From positions 1-64,000 of the forward strand of contig NZ_JJNZ01000001.1 in NCBI RefSeq assembly GCF_000690055.1: a stretch of DNA of 64,000 nucleotides, given 5' to 3'. The notes beneath the pieces are model-generated. The model saw only the letters and a list, made by a program, of their open reading frames with translations. It searched no databases and had not been told where the DNA came from. The first letter of the stretch is position 1. Each line of letters begins with the position of its first letter. The stretch comes from Pseudoalteromonas fuliginea (GTDB taxonomy: Bacteria > Pseudomonadota > Gammaproteobacteria > Enterobacterales > Alteromonadaceae). Below are positions 38,531 to 48,979 of this stretch, piece after piece. Both the position numbers and the translations under genes were made by a program.

Positions 38531-41254
38531 TCAAAGAGAATGCGAATAAACAGGCATATTTTGAGGTTTATTGTCTTTAGCTGAGCTTAAAAGCTCATAT
38601 CTTGGTCGATTTTCATCAAATAGGATGACGGCATACTCTTTTATATCTTTGAGTGTTAATGCGTTTAATGCATTAAGTAACTTTTGCTGCATATTAAATT
38701 CATGATCTCTGTTGCCTATTGCAAGCCAAAAACGTTGCGAGCGTAACCGTAGGTTTTTATCTTTTTCAGCAATATGGGTCGTTAAGCCATGTTTCTGTTG
38801 CTGCCAATTTTCTTCATTAAGCTCATCGATGTTGGTTAAATATTTATTAACAAAGCTGTTATGTCTATGCATTAATGTTTTTGCGATAAACTTTGGCGAT
38901 TGTATATAAAAAGCAATACCCGCACGAGTGTTAAAAGGAGCATAACCAGCCCCAACTAAATAACCTAGCTGTTGTGTGGTTCGTAACTCGTTAAAGTAGT
39001 CTTGGTTCATTAAGTGATTAAGTGCCATTAATTTAACTTTTTCGATTACACAATCAGTTTTTGCTTGATAATACACAACCATTGCATGGTCACTGCAAGG
39101 CAGCTCTAGTTCGTAGCGTGTTACTTTTTCAATTTCAAATAGCGGGCGTCTTAAATCATCAATTATGGCTGCGTTTTTTAAGTGTTCGGCGACCTTTTTT
39201 TGAAAGGCTATTGCATCACTTTGCTGCCAGTTACCATGTAAAAATGATTCAACATGTAGTGCTTTAAAAAAGTCTTGTCTGAATTCATTAAATTGCTGAA
39301 AACTTGTGTTTTTTAATGCTGATGCAAGTTGGTCTGGTTGTGGATTCCAAGGCATTACTTTAGCACCTAAAATACTAAACAGTTCACTAACTGGTTTGTT
39401 TTGGTTGCTATTTCGCCAGTGCCTGACAAGTTGTTTTTTGTATTCAGCAAAACGTTTTGCACAAATGTCGACATTAAAGAGGGCGTCAAGAAGCTCATCA
39501 ACTAATTCTAATTGGCTAGACGATAATCCGGCTGTATGCAGTGTTAAACCGCCTTGGTGAGATGTTAAATGGTAACTTAGCCCTGCCAGCTCCGCTGGGT
39601 AAAATTGTTCACCTACGCTATCCATAAATAAATCAGTAAATAAGCGAGTCAGTGCCATGTGTTTTACGTCTTTTACTGCAAAGTCAGAGTCCAAGGCTAA
39701 ATAAAAATGGCCTTTTGCTACTCTAAAAGTATTGTCTTGCTTAAACCAAAAGTCAAAACCGGGCTCTTTTACTAAAAGTTCAGGTTTTATTTGTGGTTTT
39801 TCTACATCATATAGCACTACATTTTTTGTTAAGTAAGGGTTTGCCGTTGGCAGTAGCATATCTTTCAGTGGTTTATTTATATCACTTAAAGCATCGAGCC
39901 AGCTGGGTGATATTTTTTCAACTTTATAAGGGGTGTTATACCATGCAGTTTTGTGTTCTGGTTCTACATCAGGGTGGATAAGAACAATACGCATATTATG
40001 CGGCGTTAACCATTGCATTGCGATTTCGTGGGTGGCTTTTTTAAAGCCCTCCATCAAGTAGTCGCCTTGTACATAATTGACTTCATCGTAATGTTGCATA
40101 TTTATACTTAAATTACTGACCCAATCGATTAGACGTGACTTTTCTTGATTATCGAAAGCAATTTGTAATAGGTTTTTTTTATCTTGATAAAGACGAGGTA
40201 ACTTCTCTGTATTGGCATTAATTAAGCAAATATATTCAAACACCATTTCAATAATGTCTTCAAAATATTCAATACCTTCGTCAGTGAGCGCCATGCTTAT
40301 ATTAAAATCTTTAAAGTTACTGCCGTTAATACCGCCGCCAGCTGAGAGCGCATTTATCCAACCTTGTTCTTTTAAAATAGAGTAAAGAGAACCTGCACCT
40401 TCATAACCTAATAAATGAGCAATAAAACTCACCGTTTTATGGCGATAAAAATCATCAATATTTGGCATCGCAAAACTGACAATCAGTTTTTGCATATGTT
40501 TGTGCGGCTCAATATGCAGCACTTTCCCTATATCTTGTTTACGGTAAAGTGGCTCACTGATCTCTGGTTTTTTAAGGTTTTTATTACCGTTAATTTCGTT
40601 AAAATATGTATTAGTCCAGCTTTGTAAGGTGTCGAGCTCTTCATTGGCGCAAATAACTAACGTCATCCACTGGGCTTGATAAAAAGCATTAAAAAAATCC
40701 CGAAGTTCGTCACTTATACAGCGCTCCCTGTCTGCCAACGTTTGTAGATTACCAACTGAAAACTTGGCAAAAGGGTGGGCTGGATTTACCGTTTCTTTAT
40801 GTGCTTGATAAATACGGCGGCCATCGTCTTTAATTTTTAGTTTAAATTCGGCTTCAATTGCGTTGCGTTCTTTTTCGGTTTCGGCTGAGTTTAAAAGTGG
40901 CGCAATAAAAAAGCGGCTAAATTGCTCTAATGCATTTTTAAATTCTTGATTATTAATATCAAAAAAATAGCAGGTATGCTCTGTGCCAGTCCACGCATTA
41001 GTGTTTCCACCGGCTTGAGATACATAATTATTAAAACTACCAGAGTCTGGAAATTGGTCAGTACCTAAAAAAAGCATATGTTCTAAAAAGTGTGCGAGGC
41101 CTTGTCTATCAAGAGGATCGTCAAAATGACCAGCATTTACTGCCATAGATGCAGCCGCTTTTGTTGAATCTTTATCTTGCACAAGTAGTACTTTTAGACC
41201 ATTGTCCAGTGTAAGAGCTTTATATGCTCTGTTATCATTGCGACTGATATTCAA
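38531..41254 (-). CDS. M16 zinc peptidase, protease III/insulinase-like
   Basis: 907 residues. The start is TTG 41254, chosen because AGGAG lies six bases before it and no ATG is near. The inverted zinc motif HFLEH is at 55-59, with the later Glu ligand in the ETEKERNAIEAEF region. Four M16 half-barrels are expected; the C-terminal part has RTTQQLGYLVGAGY, typical of pitrilysin and insulysin. There is no signal peptide, unlike E. coli protease III, so it is probably cytoplasmic and degrades peptides. Confidence 0.9.
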   Translation of the reverse strand: MNISRNDNRAYKALTLDNGLKVLLVQDKDSTKAAASMAVNAGHFDDPLDRQGLAHFLEHMLFLGTDQFPDSGSFNNYVSQAGGNTNAWTGTEHTCYFFDINNQEFKNALEQFSRFFIAPLLNSAETEKERNAIEAEFKLKIKDDGRRIYQAHKETVNPAHPFAKFSVGNLQTLADRERCISDELRDFFNAFYQAQWMTLVICANEELDTLQSWTNTYFNEINGNKNLKKPEISEPLYRKQDIGKVLHIEPHKHMQKLIVSFAMPNIDDFYRHKTVSFIAHLLGYEGAGSLYSILKEQGWINALSAGGGINGSNFKDFNISMALTDEGIEYFEDIIEMVFEYICLINANTEKLPRLYQDKKNLLQIAFDNQEKSRLIDWVSNLSINMQHYDEVNYVQGDYLMEGFKKATHEIAMQWLTPHNMRIVLIHPDVEPEHKTAWYNTPYKVEKISPSWLDALSDINKPLKDMLLPTANPYLTKNVVLYDVEKPQIKPELLVKEPGFDFWFKQDNTFRVAKGHFYLALDSDFAVKDVKHMALTRLFTDLFMDSVGEQFYPAELAGLSYHLTSHQGGLTLHTAGLSSSQLELVDELLDALFNVDICAKRFAEYKKQLVRHWRNSNQNKPVSELFSILGAKVMPWNPQPDQLASALKNTSFQQFNEFRQDFFKALHVESFLHGNWQQSDAIAFQKKVAEHLKNAAIIDDLRRPLFEIEKVTRYELELPCSDHAMVVYYQAKTDCVIEKVKLMALNHLMNQDYFNELRTTQQLGYLVGAGYAPFNTRAGIAFYIQSPKFIAKTLMHRHNSFVNKYLTNIDELNEENWQQQKHGLTTHIAEKDKNLRLRSQRFWLAIGNRDHEFNMQQKLLNALNALTLKDIKEYAVILFDENRPRYELLSSAKDNKPQNMPVYSHSL

Positions 41255-41446
41255 ATGATGCTCCTGAAATTAAACGTTTACTTGTTAACAACAGATGATA
41301 ACTTCAGGAAAGTGGAATACGACTAAAAGGTTTACCTGAATATCACGAAAGAACTATTTTAGAAAAAAATAGGTTTATGTTTTTAATATAGCGGACAAAT
41401 GGGCAAATTGGCTACTGTTTTATACTCTTTAATCGGTTGATTTTTT

Positions 41447-41917
41447 ATGAAAACAATCCTAATAATGCGCCACGGCGAAGCAACACCGATGCAGGCTGAT
41501 GATGCTGCTAGAAATTTGACTCAAACGGGTCATACTGAAGCCGAGAAAATGGGCCTATGGCTTGCTAAACACTACCCACCTGATGCCTTGTTAGTTAGCC
41601 CTTACATTCGTGCTCAGCAAACTGCAGAAAACGTTGCTAAAAATGCAGAGTTTAAATTTAGCGAAACATGCAGTGATATTGTGCCTGAAGGAAAACCGCA
41701 AATAGCAGCGGATTATCTCGAAACGCTTATAGCAGCACACCCCCAATGCAACACTTGGCTTGTGGTAGCACATATGCCAATTGTGAGTTATTTAGTTGAT
41801 CAATTATGCCCTGGTAACATGCCTATTTTTAATACGGGTGCCATTGCTGTAATAAGTTACGATGAAAGAACTCAACGCAGCCAGTATATGAGTATCAATG
41901 CTCCCGATAATGTATAA
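41447..41917 (+). CDS. sixA: Phosphohistidine phosphatase SixA
   Basis: 156 residues of the histidine phosphatase superfamily: MRHGEATPM with the catalytic [14 protein letters not shown] with the second Arg, and VVAHMPIVS with the second His. SixA removes phosphate from histidine of phosphotransfer proteins (ArcB, and the nitrogen PTS). No ribosome site is evident. It is followed 14 bases later by a RidA-family gene and then an SDR gene, a likely operon. Confidence 0.93.
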   Translation: MKTILIMRHGEATPMQADDAARNLTQTGHTEAEKMGLWLAKHYPPDALLVSPYIRAQQTAENVAKNAEFKFSETCSDIVPEGKPQIAADYLETLIAAHPQCNTWLVVAHMPIVSYLVDQLCPGNMPIFNTGAIAVISYDERTQRSQYMSINAPDNV

Positions 41918-41931
41918 ATTTAATTAATAAT

Positions 41932-42297
41932 ATGAGTGAAGAAATGACTATTGAACGCCTTCAAACCGGTGCGCGCATGAGCCGTATTGTAAAACATAAC
42001 GGCACTGTGTATTTATGTGGGCAGGTATGCGCCGACGCGCAAAAAGATATCAAAGAACAAACTCAAACTATGCTTGATAAAGTAGAGGCGCTGCTTGATG
42101 AAGCGGGAAGTTCAAAAGAACATATGCTTAGCGCGACTATTTATGTAAAGAGCATGGAATACTTTGCTGATATGAATGCAGTATGGGATGCATGGGTAAC
42201 CGAGGGTTATGCACCAGCACGTGCCTGCGTTGAAGCTAAAATGGCACGTGATGCACTGCTTGTTGAAATTTCAGTAGTTGCAGCTTTAAAAGAATAG
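41932..42297 (+). CDS. RidA/YjgF-family protein
   Basis: 121 residues (ATG 41944 is a possible alternative start). The trimeric RidA fold is indicated by [32 protein letters not shown] and [13 protein letters not shown]; the Arg of PARAC is the residue that binds the carboxylate of imine substrates. Members hydrolyse reactive enamines and imines; this branch, with an early GARMSRIV, resembles YoaB/YjgH-type relatives more than RidA itself. Confidence 0.9.
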   Translation: MSEEMTIERLQTGARMSRIVKHNGTVYLCGQVCADAQKDIKEQTQTMLDKVEALLDEAGSSKEHMLSATIYVKSMEYFADMNAVWDAWVTEGYAPARACVEAKMARDALLVEISVVAALKE

Positions 42298-42305
42298 TAG
42301 CTTTA

Positions 42306-43043
42306 ATGAATCGCTCCCCCGTTGTACTTATTACAGGCTCTAGCCGAGGTATTGGCGCAGCTACCGCACTATATTTTGCAAAGCACGGTTATAATGTTTG
42401 CATTAATTATAAAGCTGATTTAGCTAGTGCAATGTTGGTGGCAGAAAAAGTAAAGCGATTAGGCGTTGAGGCTGAAGTAATTCAAGGTGATGTATCACTA
42501 GAGGCTGACGTTTTAGCTTTATTTATGCATATAGATAAAGTCTTTGGTCGGCTTGATGTACTAATAAATAACGCTGGTATTTTAAAACCACAAATGCCTT
42601 TGTTAGAAATGAGTGCTGAGCGCATAAACGTAGTTTTGACTACAAATATTACCAGTGCTTTTTTATGTAGCCGTGAGGCTATAAAGCGAATGGGAAATGG
42701 CGGCAGTATTGTTAATGTATCATCGAGGGCTGCTAAAACGGGCTCTCCTAATGAGTACATTGATTATGCAGCATCCAAAGGTGCAATGGACACATTTACT
42801 ATTGGCTTGGCAAAAGAGGTGGCAAGTAAAGGTATTCGTGTTAACTCGGTTAGACCAGGGCTTATTTACACTGATATGCATAGCGATGGTGGTGAAAAAA
42901 ACCGAGTTGATCGTCTTAAAAGTAAATTACCCCTTGGCAGAGGCGGTACACCCGAGGAAGTTGCTGCAGCAATTTACTTTTTAGCTTCGGAGCAGGCTTC
43001 TTTTACAACGGGTAGCTTTGTTGATGTAGCTGGCGGTTTGTAA
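42306..43043 (+). CDS. Short-chain dehydrogenase/reductase
   Basis: 245 residues, classical SDR: TGSSRGIG cofactor site, LINNAGIL, catalytic Ser in NVSSRAA, Tyr and Lys in YIDYAASKGA, then RVNSVRPGLIYT. Close in pattern to YgfF and glucose-1-dehydrogenase-like oxidoreductases. Substrate unknown. It begins 8 bases after the RidA-family gene. Confidence 0.93.
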   Translation: MNRSPVVLITGSSRGIGAATALYFAKHGYNVCINYKADLASAMLVAEKVKRLGVEAEVIQGDVSLEADVLALFMHIDKVFGRLDVLINNAGILKPQMPLLEMSAERINVVLTTNITSAFLCSREAIKRMGNGGSIVNVSSRAAKTGSPNEYIDYAASKGAMDTFTIGLAKEVASKGIRVNSVRPGLIYTDMHSDGGEKNRVDRLKSKLPLGRGGTPEEVAAAIYFLASEQASFTTGSFVDVAGGL

Positions 43044-43044
43044 G

Positions 43045-43974
43045 CTAAAGTAATAAAGCTAGCCAAAACGTAAAGCTAATAACACTTAAGATAGTAGAAA
43101 GTACGACAGCCCCAGCAAGGGTAGCTTCATGCTGCTTTATTTGACTTGCAATAAGATAAGCATTTACGCCAACAGGGGACGCACTTAAAAGTACCAATAC
43201 ATTAAGTATTTGCGTGTCTAGCTCAAATACATAAGTGCCTACCAATAAAACTAACGCAGGCAATAAAAATATTTTTAAAATTGATGCTATTAACGCCGGT
43301 TGCCAATTTGCAGCTATTTTATAAAAAGCTAAATTTGCACCAAGTACAAATAGTGCACAGGCAATTGCTGGTTTAGCTAATAGCTCTAAACTATTTACTA
43401 AGTCGGTAAACAGTGTAACTCCTAATATGTTTAATATAAGCCCGCACCCAATACTCAGTACTATTGGGTTTAACACCATATTTTTTCCAAAGTGCGACCA
43501 CGAAAATTTATCGCTACTGCCTTTAGCGCCTATTAAAAAAGTAAGTGCAAATAACAATGTGCTATGAAAAGTAATGATCATAAACGCAATGGCTATCATC
43601 TCTTTGCCAAGCGATGCAATAACAATAGGGATACCCACTAACACCATATTTGAATAGCTAGAAGCAAGTCCAAAGACACCGTGTTGTTGGTAATTTTTTA
43701 AATGTTTTTTACTTAAATAAAAGCGGTCAATTAAAATACCCACCCCAAATACACTCAGAACAGGTATGTAAAAGCTCAAAAATGCAAAAAGGCTAATGCT
43801 TTGCTGTAAGTTAATTTGCGACATATTTAATAATAAAAAAGCAGGCAAACTAATATAAAAGGTAAACTTACTCAGGCCTGCGATATGCTGCTTGTCGAAA
43901 AATTTTAATCGGCAACAGCTATAACCAAACGCAACAATAAAAATGAGCGGAAAAATAATTGAAAAAATATGCAC
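43045..43974 (-). CDS. AEC-family (auxin efflux carrier type) transporter
   Basis: 309 residues. The start is GTG 43974 with AGGATG upstream. About ten hydrophobic segments; the family's FGLASSYSNMVLVGIPIV and SASPVGVNAYLIA motifs are present. These carriers move small organic acids such as malate across the inner membrane; the substrate is unknown. The gene converges with the SDR gene, their ends one base apart. Confidence 0.9.
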   Translation of the reverse strand: MHIFSIIFPLIFIVAFGYSCCRLKFFDKQHIAGLSKFTFYISLPAFLLLNMSQINLQQSISLFAFLSFYIPVLSVFGVGILIDRFYLSKKHLKNYQQHGVFGLASSYSNMVLVGIPIVIASLGKEMIAIAFMIITFHSTLLFALTFLIGAKGSSDKFSWSHFGKNMVLNPIVLSIGCGLILNILGVTLFTDLVNSLELLAKPAIACALFVLGANLAFYKIAANWQPALIASILKIFLLPALVLLVGTYVFELDTQILNVLVLLSASPVGVNAYLIASQIKQHEATLAGAVVLSTILSVISFTFWLALLL

Positions 43975-44001
43975 GTAGTTACATCCTAGTAATGGCTAAA
44001 G

Positions 44002-44559
44002 TTAGCGTCTAAATTCATCACTTTGCGGTAAATTAATTAAAATAAGTACAGCGCCTCTTCCACCATATTCGAGAGGGGCTTGGTGCATCGCTATTACGTC
44101 AGGATGCTGTACTAAGTACTGCGGTACTTTGTGCTTTAGTACACCGCCGCCAATACCGTGCACTACACATGCGCAATAATAATGCTGCTTTTTACACTCG
44201 TGAATGAGTCCAGCGAGTTCATCTTTAGCAAGTTCTTTATTTAAGCCATGTAAATCTAGCGTCAAATCGGGTGCAAAGTCACCACGGCGAAGCTGTTTAG
44301 CTAGGAAGCTATCTTGGCCAGGTTTTACATATTTAACCGTACCGTGGGTGTCTATATCGGGAATATAAACGTCTGAGAAAAAAAATTCAGACTGAGCCTG
44401 CTTTTTTTGCTGGGCAAATTGCTTAGCTTGTGACACCTTAGGTTTTGTATCAAAACGATGAGTATCTTGTTTAAATACTTTAGCGCCTGTGATCGTTTGA
44501 CGAAATAAGCTTATGTCGTCATTGCTTAGGGACGAATGTGATGGAGTGTCTTTTTTCAT
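44002..44559 (-). CDS. smrB: Ribosome rescue endonuclease SmrB
   Basis: 185 residues with a C-terminal Smr domain: LTLDLHGLNKELAK has the DLHG site and VHGIGGGVLKHKV the glycine loop, then GRGAVLILI. The N-terminal extension with YVKPGQD matches SmrB. It cuts mRNA between collided ribosomes. It is divergent from prmB, the order seen in many gammaproteobacteria. Confidence 0.94.
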   Translation of the reverse strand: MKKDTPSHSSLSNDDISLFRQTITGAKVFKQDTHRFDTKPKVSQAKQFAQQKKQAQSEFFFSDVYIPDIDTHGTVKYVKPGQDSFLAKQLRRGDFAPDLTLDLHGLNKELAKDELAGLIHECKKQHYYCACVVHGIGGGVLKHKVPQYLVQHPDVIAMHQAPLEYGGRGAVLILINLPQSDEFRR

Positions 44560-44712
44560 AACTATTACCTAAACAAAAAAACGTAAAAACGCAGCGCAAA
44601 AGGCGGTACAATACTTAAATGAGGGGGCAATTGTAATTTGCCCAGCGCAGATAGGCAATGCAATCGTCTTAAAGACTCAAAACAGTCAGTAAGCTAATAC
44701 AGGTAAAAATAT

Positions 44713-45648
44713 ATGAGCGATTTACAAATAGAAGAAGCAACACTCGAAGAAGCCGTTGCAGAACTGTCAACTTTACATGACTGGTTACGTTGGACTACAA
44801 GCCAATTTGCAAGTAGTAGTATATTTTTTGGACACGGTACAGATAACGCATGGGATGAAGCTGTAAGCTTATTACTGCCTGCGCTTAGCTTGCCTGTTGA
44901 TGCGCCAAAAGAATTAATGCACGCGCGTTTAACAAGCACAGAAAAAAACCGACTTGCGGGTCTTATTGCAGAACGTATTAACGACTGCACGCCAGTACCT
45001 TACTTAACAAACATTGCATGGTTTGCGGGTATGCCATTTTATGTTGATGAACGGGTACTTATACCTCGCTCACCATTTGCTGAGCTTATCAGTAACCGTT
45101 TTACACCCTGGCTTGAAGAGCCACAATCGGTTAACCGTATATTAGATTTATGTACGGGTTCGGGTTGTATCGCAATCGCACTTGCGCAAGCTTTTGAGCA
45201 GGCACAAGTTGATGCGGTAGATATATCGTATGAAGCGCTTGAAGTGACAGACATAAACATTAACGATTACATGTTAACTGAGCGCGTGTTACCGATTCAA
45301 TCTGATGTATTTAGCGGTGTACCAGGTCAAAAATACGACCTAATAGTAGCAAACCCACCGTATGTTGATGCAGAAGATATGGCTGACCTGCCACGTGAGT
45401 TTCATCATGAACCAGAGCTTGGGCTTGCATCAGGCCACGATGGTTTAGATGTAACCCGTACTATATTAAGCGAAGCGAGTGATCATCTAACAGATAACGG
45501 TTTGTTATTTGTAGAAGTTGGTAACTCTATGGTACATATGGATGCACTGTATCCGGGCGCGCCGTTTGAATGGATTGAATTTGAACAAGGCGGCTTAGGT
45601 GTATTTGTAATTAGCAAAAAGCAGCTAGATGAGTATTTTGCAAAATAA
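44713..45648 (+). CDS. prmB: 50S ribosomal protein L3 glutamine methyltransferase PrmB
   Basis: 311 residues. Motif I ILDLCTGSGCIAIALAQ and the substrate-binding NPPY (VANPPYVDAED, near 214) are present, as is the N-terminal helical domain with LRWTTSQF and the VPYLTNIAWFAG stretch. PrmB methylates the amide nitrogen of a glutamine of protein L3 during ribosome assembly. It is followed by aroC, the usual order. Confidence 0.96.
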   Translation: MSDLQIEEATLEEAVAELSTLHDWLRWTTSQFASSSIFFGHGTDNAWDEAVSLLLPALSLPVDAPKELMHARLTSTEKNRLAGLIAERINDCTPVPYLTNIAWFAGMPFYVDERVLIPRSPFAELISNRFTPWLEEPQSVNRILDLCTGSGCIAIALAQAFEQAQVDAVDISYEALEVTDININDYMLTERVLPIQSDVFSGVPGQKYDLIVANPPYVDAEDMADLPREFHHEPELGLASGHDGLDVTRTILSEASDHLTDNGLLFVEVGNSMVHMDALYPGAPFEWIEFEQGGLGVFVISKKQLDEYFAK

Positions 45649-45659
45649 GTAAAAAAATG

Positions 45660-45686
45660 AATAGCCAAGCCCTGTGCTTGGCTATT
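45660..45686 (+). other. Stem-loop between prmB and aroC
   Basis: AATAGCCAAG and CTTGGCTATT form a perfect 10-base stem around CCCTGTG. No T-run follows. It could weaken read-through from prmB into aroC or protect mRNA ends. Confidence 0.6.
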
Positions 45687-45713
45687 GGTAGTCATTAGGA
45701 ATGAGGAAAGTTA

Positions 45714-46811
45714 ATGGCAGGTAATAGCATTGGGCAGTTATTTAAAGTGTCCACCTTTGGTGAGAGCCACGGCGTTGCATTAGGCGGCGTTGTTGATGGT
45801 ACTCCCGCAGGTCTTGAAATCACAGAGGCCGACTTACAAATTGATTTAGATCGCCGAAAACCAGGCCAAAGCCGTTACACAACGCAGCGCCGTGAAAGCG
45901 ATCAAATAAAAATATTAGCAGGCGTTTTTGAAGGTAAAACCACAGGTACCAGCATTGGTTTATTGATTGAAAATACCGATCAACGCTCGCAAGATTACGG
46001 CAAAATTAAAGATGTATTTCGCCCAGGTCATGGCGATTACACGTATTGGCATAAGTACGGCTTGCGCGATTATCGCGGTGGCGGTCGTTCATCTGCACGC
46101 GAAACCGCGATACGTGTAGCGGCAGGTGCTATTGCTAAAAAATACTTAAAGCAATTTCATGGTATTGAAGTTAAAGCATGTTTAAGTCAGCTTGGCCCTA
46201 TTAAGGCGGAAACGTTTGACTGGGATGAAGTGGAAAATAACTTATTCTTCTTCCCTGATGCAAGTAAGCTTGAAGCGCTTGACGAATATATGCGTGACCT
46301 TAAAAAGCAAGGTGACTCAGTTGGCGCTAAAGTAAAAGTAGTGGCAAGCAATGTACCTGTTGGTCTTGGAGAGCCAGTATTTGACCGTCTTGACGCCGAA
46401 CTTGCACATTCATTAATGAGTATTAACGCTGTTAAAGGCGTTGAGATTGGTGATGGCTTTGACGTAGTTGAGCAAAAAGGCTCTGAGCATCGTGATGAAC
46501 TAACCCCTGAAGGTTTTACATCAAATCATGCAGGTGGCGTACTTGCGGGTATTTCGACAGGGCAAGACATTATTGCTTCTATTGCGCTAAAGCCAACCTC
46601 GAGCATTACCATCCCAGGTAACAGCATTAATACAAGCAATGAAGCGGTTGAGATGATCACTAAAGGTCGTCACGATCCGTGTGTTGGCATTCGTGCAATC
46701 CCGATTGCTGAGGCAATGATGGCTATTACATTAATGGACCATTTACTGCGTCAACGCGGACAAAATCCACATGTAAACCACGAACACGGGCCAATTAACG
46801 GCTCAGTGTAA
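45714..46811 (+). CDS. aroC: Chorismate synthase AroC
   Basis: 365 residues with the family signatures [51 protein letters not shown] and [16 protein letters not shown]. It converts 5-enolpyruvylshikimate-3-phosphate to chorismate with reduced FMN, the last step of the shikimate pathway. Normal length. Confidence 0.98.
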   Translation: MAGNSIGQLFKVSTFGESHGVALGGVVDGTPAGLEITEADLQIDLDRRKPGQSRYTTQRRESDQIKILAGVFEGKTTGTSIGLLIENTDQRSQDYGKIKDVFRPGHGDYTYWHKYGLRDYRGGGRSSARETAIRVAAGAIAKKYLKQFHGIEVKACLSQLGPIKAETFDWDEVENNLFFFPDASKLEALDEYMRDLKKQGDSVGAKVKVVASNVPVGLGEPVFDRLDAELAHSLMSINAVKGVEIGDGFDVVEQKGSEHRDELTPEGFTSNHAGGVLAGISTGQDIIASIALKPTSSITIPGNSINTSNEAVEMITKGRHDPCVGIRAIPIAEAMMAITLMDHLLRQRGQNPHVNHEHGPINGSV

Positions 46812-46822
46812 GTGTTTATTAT

Positions 46823-46860
46823 GAGCGCGGTTAAACCTTATGAGGCGGCCGCGCTCCTTT
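46823..46860 (+). terminator. aroC terminator, likely
   Basis: GAGCGCGG and CCGCGCTC pair over 8 GC-rich bases with an 18-base loop that may pair further (AACCT with AGG). CTTTTAATTT follows. The lipase gene on the other strand ends at 46865. Confidence 0.65.
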
Positions 46861-46864
46861 TAAT

Positions 46865-48010
46865 TTAAATAAGATCAATAGCTTGTTTTGCAACCATGTA
46901 AAGCTTTTTGATCATCAAACCGAGCACCCATCTGATGAATTGCTTACTTAGCTCCTTAACTTCGTAAGTTTTTTTCCCCACAAACGCAAGCATATGACCA
47001 ATTAAGCCTTTTAATTCTTCAGTTAATTCTACAAATTTGACTACAGAATCAAATAAACATCGGGCAAGGGTGTCATAGAAAGTTAGTCCGAGACCTAATC
47101 CTGCTTGGACTGAAATAAAAGCGTACTGTCCTGTTTTCTTTAAAAAAGTTATTAGGCCGTCTGTAATTATTCGTTGCCATTTGAGTGAAAAGGTTACGTT
47201 GTAACGAGATGAATACTTTAAAACAGTATGATTATGATGTAGGGTCTTCAAAGAATTTTCCATACTTGCATAATCACTGTATGCAGCAACTGTATTAACG
47301 TAACCAGGTTGACTTTTTTCCATAGAGTGTGCGGCAAGACTGAAAAAGGATCCTTCATTCATAGCTGTTTGATATTCATTAGAGGTATGGCTGAATGGCC
47401 AGGCTGGTACACAAGGTACAGGATCGGCGCCATGAGTAACTCGATATTGACCGATATTAGTTGCTGCTGAGTGTATTGAATTATTTAATACTACTCTAGG
47501 CGCACCAAAAGTATACAAATTCGTAGGTATACCTTTTTTACTAGCCCAGATAGCCGTAAGCTGAGCAATAGCACCACCTAAACTGTGCCCCACAATATGC
47601 AAAAATTCTGGTTTATGTTTTTTTATATAAGAATTAAACATAGGCTCCATACTAATGAAAGCTTTCTCAAAACCTGAATGTACCTCCAAGTTTTTAGGGC
47701 CAAGGGTTGTTGCAACATTTAAGTTGGTTAGCCAATCTGCACAAGATGAGAAAACAGTACCACGAATAGCAATAATATGGTGATTTTTGAATTGTGGTGA
47801 AGCACCTTCAGCAGTCAGAGCGAAGCCTGTCGTACGGTTTATAAGTTGGTTTATTAACCCACCACTAACGCCCTGAATTTGATTGTTAGTCACTTTAAAG
47901 TTTCTGACAAAGTCATTATGAAACTCCCCGCTGAAGTCATAGCTTTTTCTTATGTCATAAACTCTATTTGCGACAGAAGCTGCCGTACTTGGTGATATTG
48001 TTTTATTCAT
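46865..48010 (-). CDS. Class-3 lipase-type hydrolase, possible toxin/effector
   Basis: 381 residues without signal peptide. The lipase class 3 domain (about 55-215) has AIRGT as oxyanion part, HIVGHSLGGAIAQL with Ser143, and GADPVPCVP with a candidate Asp near 196. The last 90 residues are helical and partly hydrophobic and are not part of the lipase domain. The ATG overlaps the stop of the exported partner gene (ATGA). Lipase plus exported small partner is the arrangement of type VI lipase effectors with immunity proteins; no secretion gene is in the window, so this remains an inference. Confidence 0.8.
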   Translation of the reverse strand: MNKTISPSTAASVANRVYDIRKSYDFSGEFHNDFVRNFKVTNNQIQGVSGGLINQLINRTTGFALTAEGASPQFKNHHIIAIRGTVFSSCADWLTNLNVATTLGPKNLEVHSGFEKAFISMEPMFNSYIKKHKPEFLHIVGHSLGGAIAQLTAIWASKKGIPTNLYTFGAPRVVLNNSIHSAATNIGQYRVTHGADPVPCVPAWPFSHTSNEYQTAMNEGSFFSLAAHSMEKSQPGYVNTVAAYSDYASMENSLKTLHHNHTVLKYSSRYNVTFSLKWQRIITDGLITFLKKTGQYAFISVQAGLGLGLTFYDTLARCLFDSVVKFVELTEELKGLIGHMLAFVGKKTYEVKELSKQFIRWVLGLMIKKLYMVAKQAIDLI

Positions 48011-48651
48011 AGCTCAACCTTCTTCCCTGTGAAACGTTCTGTTAAATCATTCAAATCGCCATTATGGACTTCGTACTTTTCTTCACCGTTTTCCATAACC
48101 CACGTTGGGTTGTAATCTTCATCCCATCTGCAAATACTTGTCGCGGTTCTATTGAGAAATTTGTTGGTATTATTTTTAAATTCAAATCTGACTAATTGAT
48201 TAGTTATTTCACACTTTAAAAACTTAAGCTTTTCGGTGAATTCAGGTAGCTCTGAAATGCCTGGTTGTGTAGCCCCCCACAAACCAATAATTAAGTTGTT
48301 ACCTTTCCTAATAAAAATCTTCTGGTGGACGCGATCTTCGGAAATTAATTTATTAGGGATAGAAGAAAGTATAGTTTTTCGTGGTAAATGAAAGCGCCCG
48401 TCATCACTTGTTATTACGGAATCAAGTCGTTCAACGCCATCAATGTATGTTAATGAGCGTATTATTTCTAAGTCAGCAATTGGCATGCCATTTTCTGTAA
48501 CGATGCCGTTGACATCAGGACTTAAAAATACTTCTTTCTTTTTTCTGAACCAGCTAAACATATCTTCTCCTTGACTAAGGGCTGGAAAAACAATAGCACA
48601 AATAAGAATTAACAAGATGGCGAATCGAGGTAAATAAATAGATTTATTCAT
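48007..48651 (-). CDS. Exported partner of the lipase, DUF6795-like, possible immunity protein
   Basis: I use ATG 48651 (MNKSIYLPRF), preceded by AAGGATT; 214 residues. Signal peptide with core ILLILICAIVFPALS. The mature part has VNGIVTENGMPIADLEIIRSL, a carboxypeptidase-regulatory-like beta domain that I associate with DUF6795, then NKLISEDRVHQKIF and a C-terminal part with LRF-type strands and two Cys. It overlaps the lipase gene by four bases. A periplasmic protein encoded with a lipase fits an immunity role; a chaperone is possible. Confidence 0.65.
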   Translation of the reverse strand: MNKSIYLPRFAILLILICAIVFPALSQGEDMFSWFRKKKEVFLSPDVNGIVTENGMPIADLEIIRSLTYIDGVERLDSVITSDDGRFHLPRKTILSSIPNKLISEDRVHQKIFIRKGNNLIIGLWGATQPGISELPEFTEKLKFLKCEITNQLVRFEFKNNTNKFLNRTATSICRWDEDYNPTWVMENGEEKYEVHNGDLNDLTERFTGKKVEL

Positions 48652-48979
48652 AGGCAATCCTTGCATAATTTCCTAGATTTTAACTAAGAAAAAAATGTAT
48701 GTAAAGCGAGGGGGACTTGTTTTTATAAAGTGCTTTGATAGCTATTGCAAATAAGTAATCTCTCTCAAAGTTTCCATTTATATGCATAGTTTGTATTGAT
48801 TATTGATCTCGAGGTTGTTTTATTTGTTGGATCGATTTTCATGTACTTATCATGCGGGCTTGCTAACGATTTTGATCTTAAAGCCAACTTTAAGTACCAA
48901 TTTATTAGTTTTGTAATTCATTTAGTATTAACACTCCCTAGTGTTTATATATAACAACATTAAATAAAAAGTAGCTATT
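48652..48979. other. 328-base divergent gap
   Basis: Between the leftward partner/lipase genes and the rightward DUF4112 gene. It is AT-rich and must contain both promoters. I see no RNA gene, repeat copy or strong hairpin. Confidence 0.5.
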
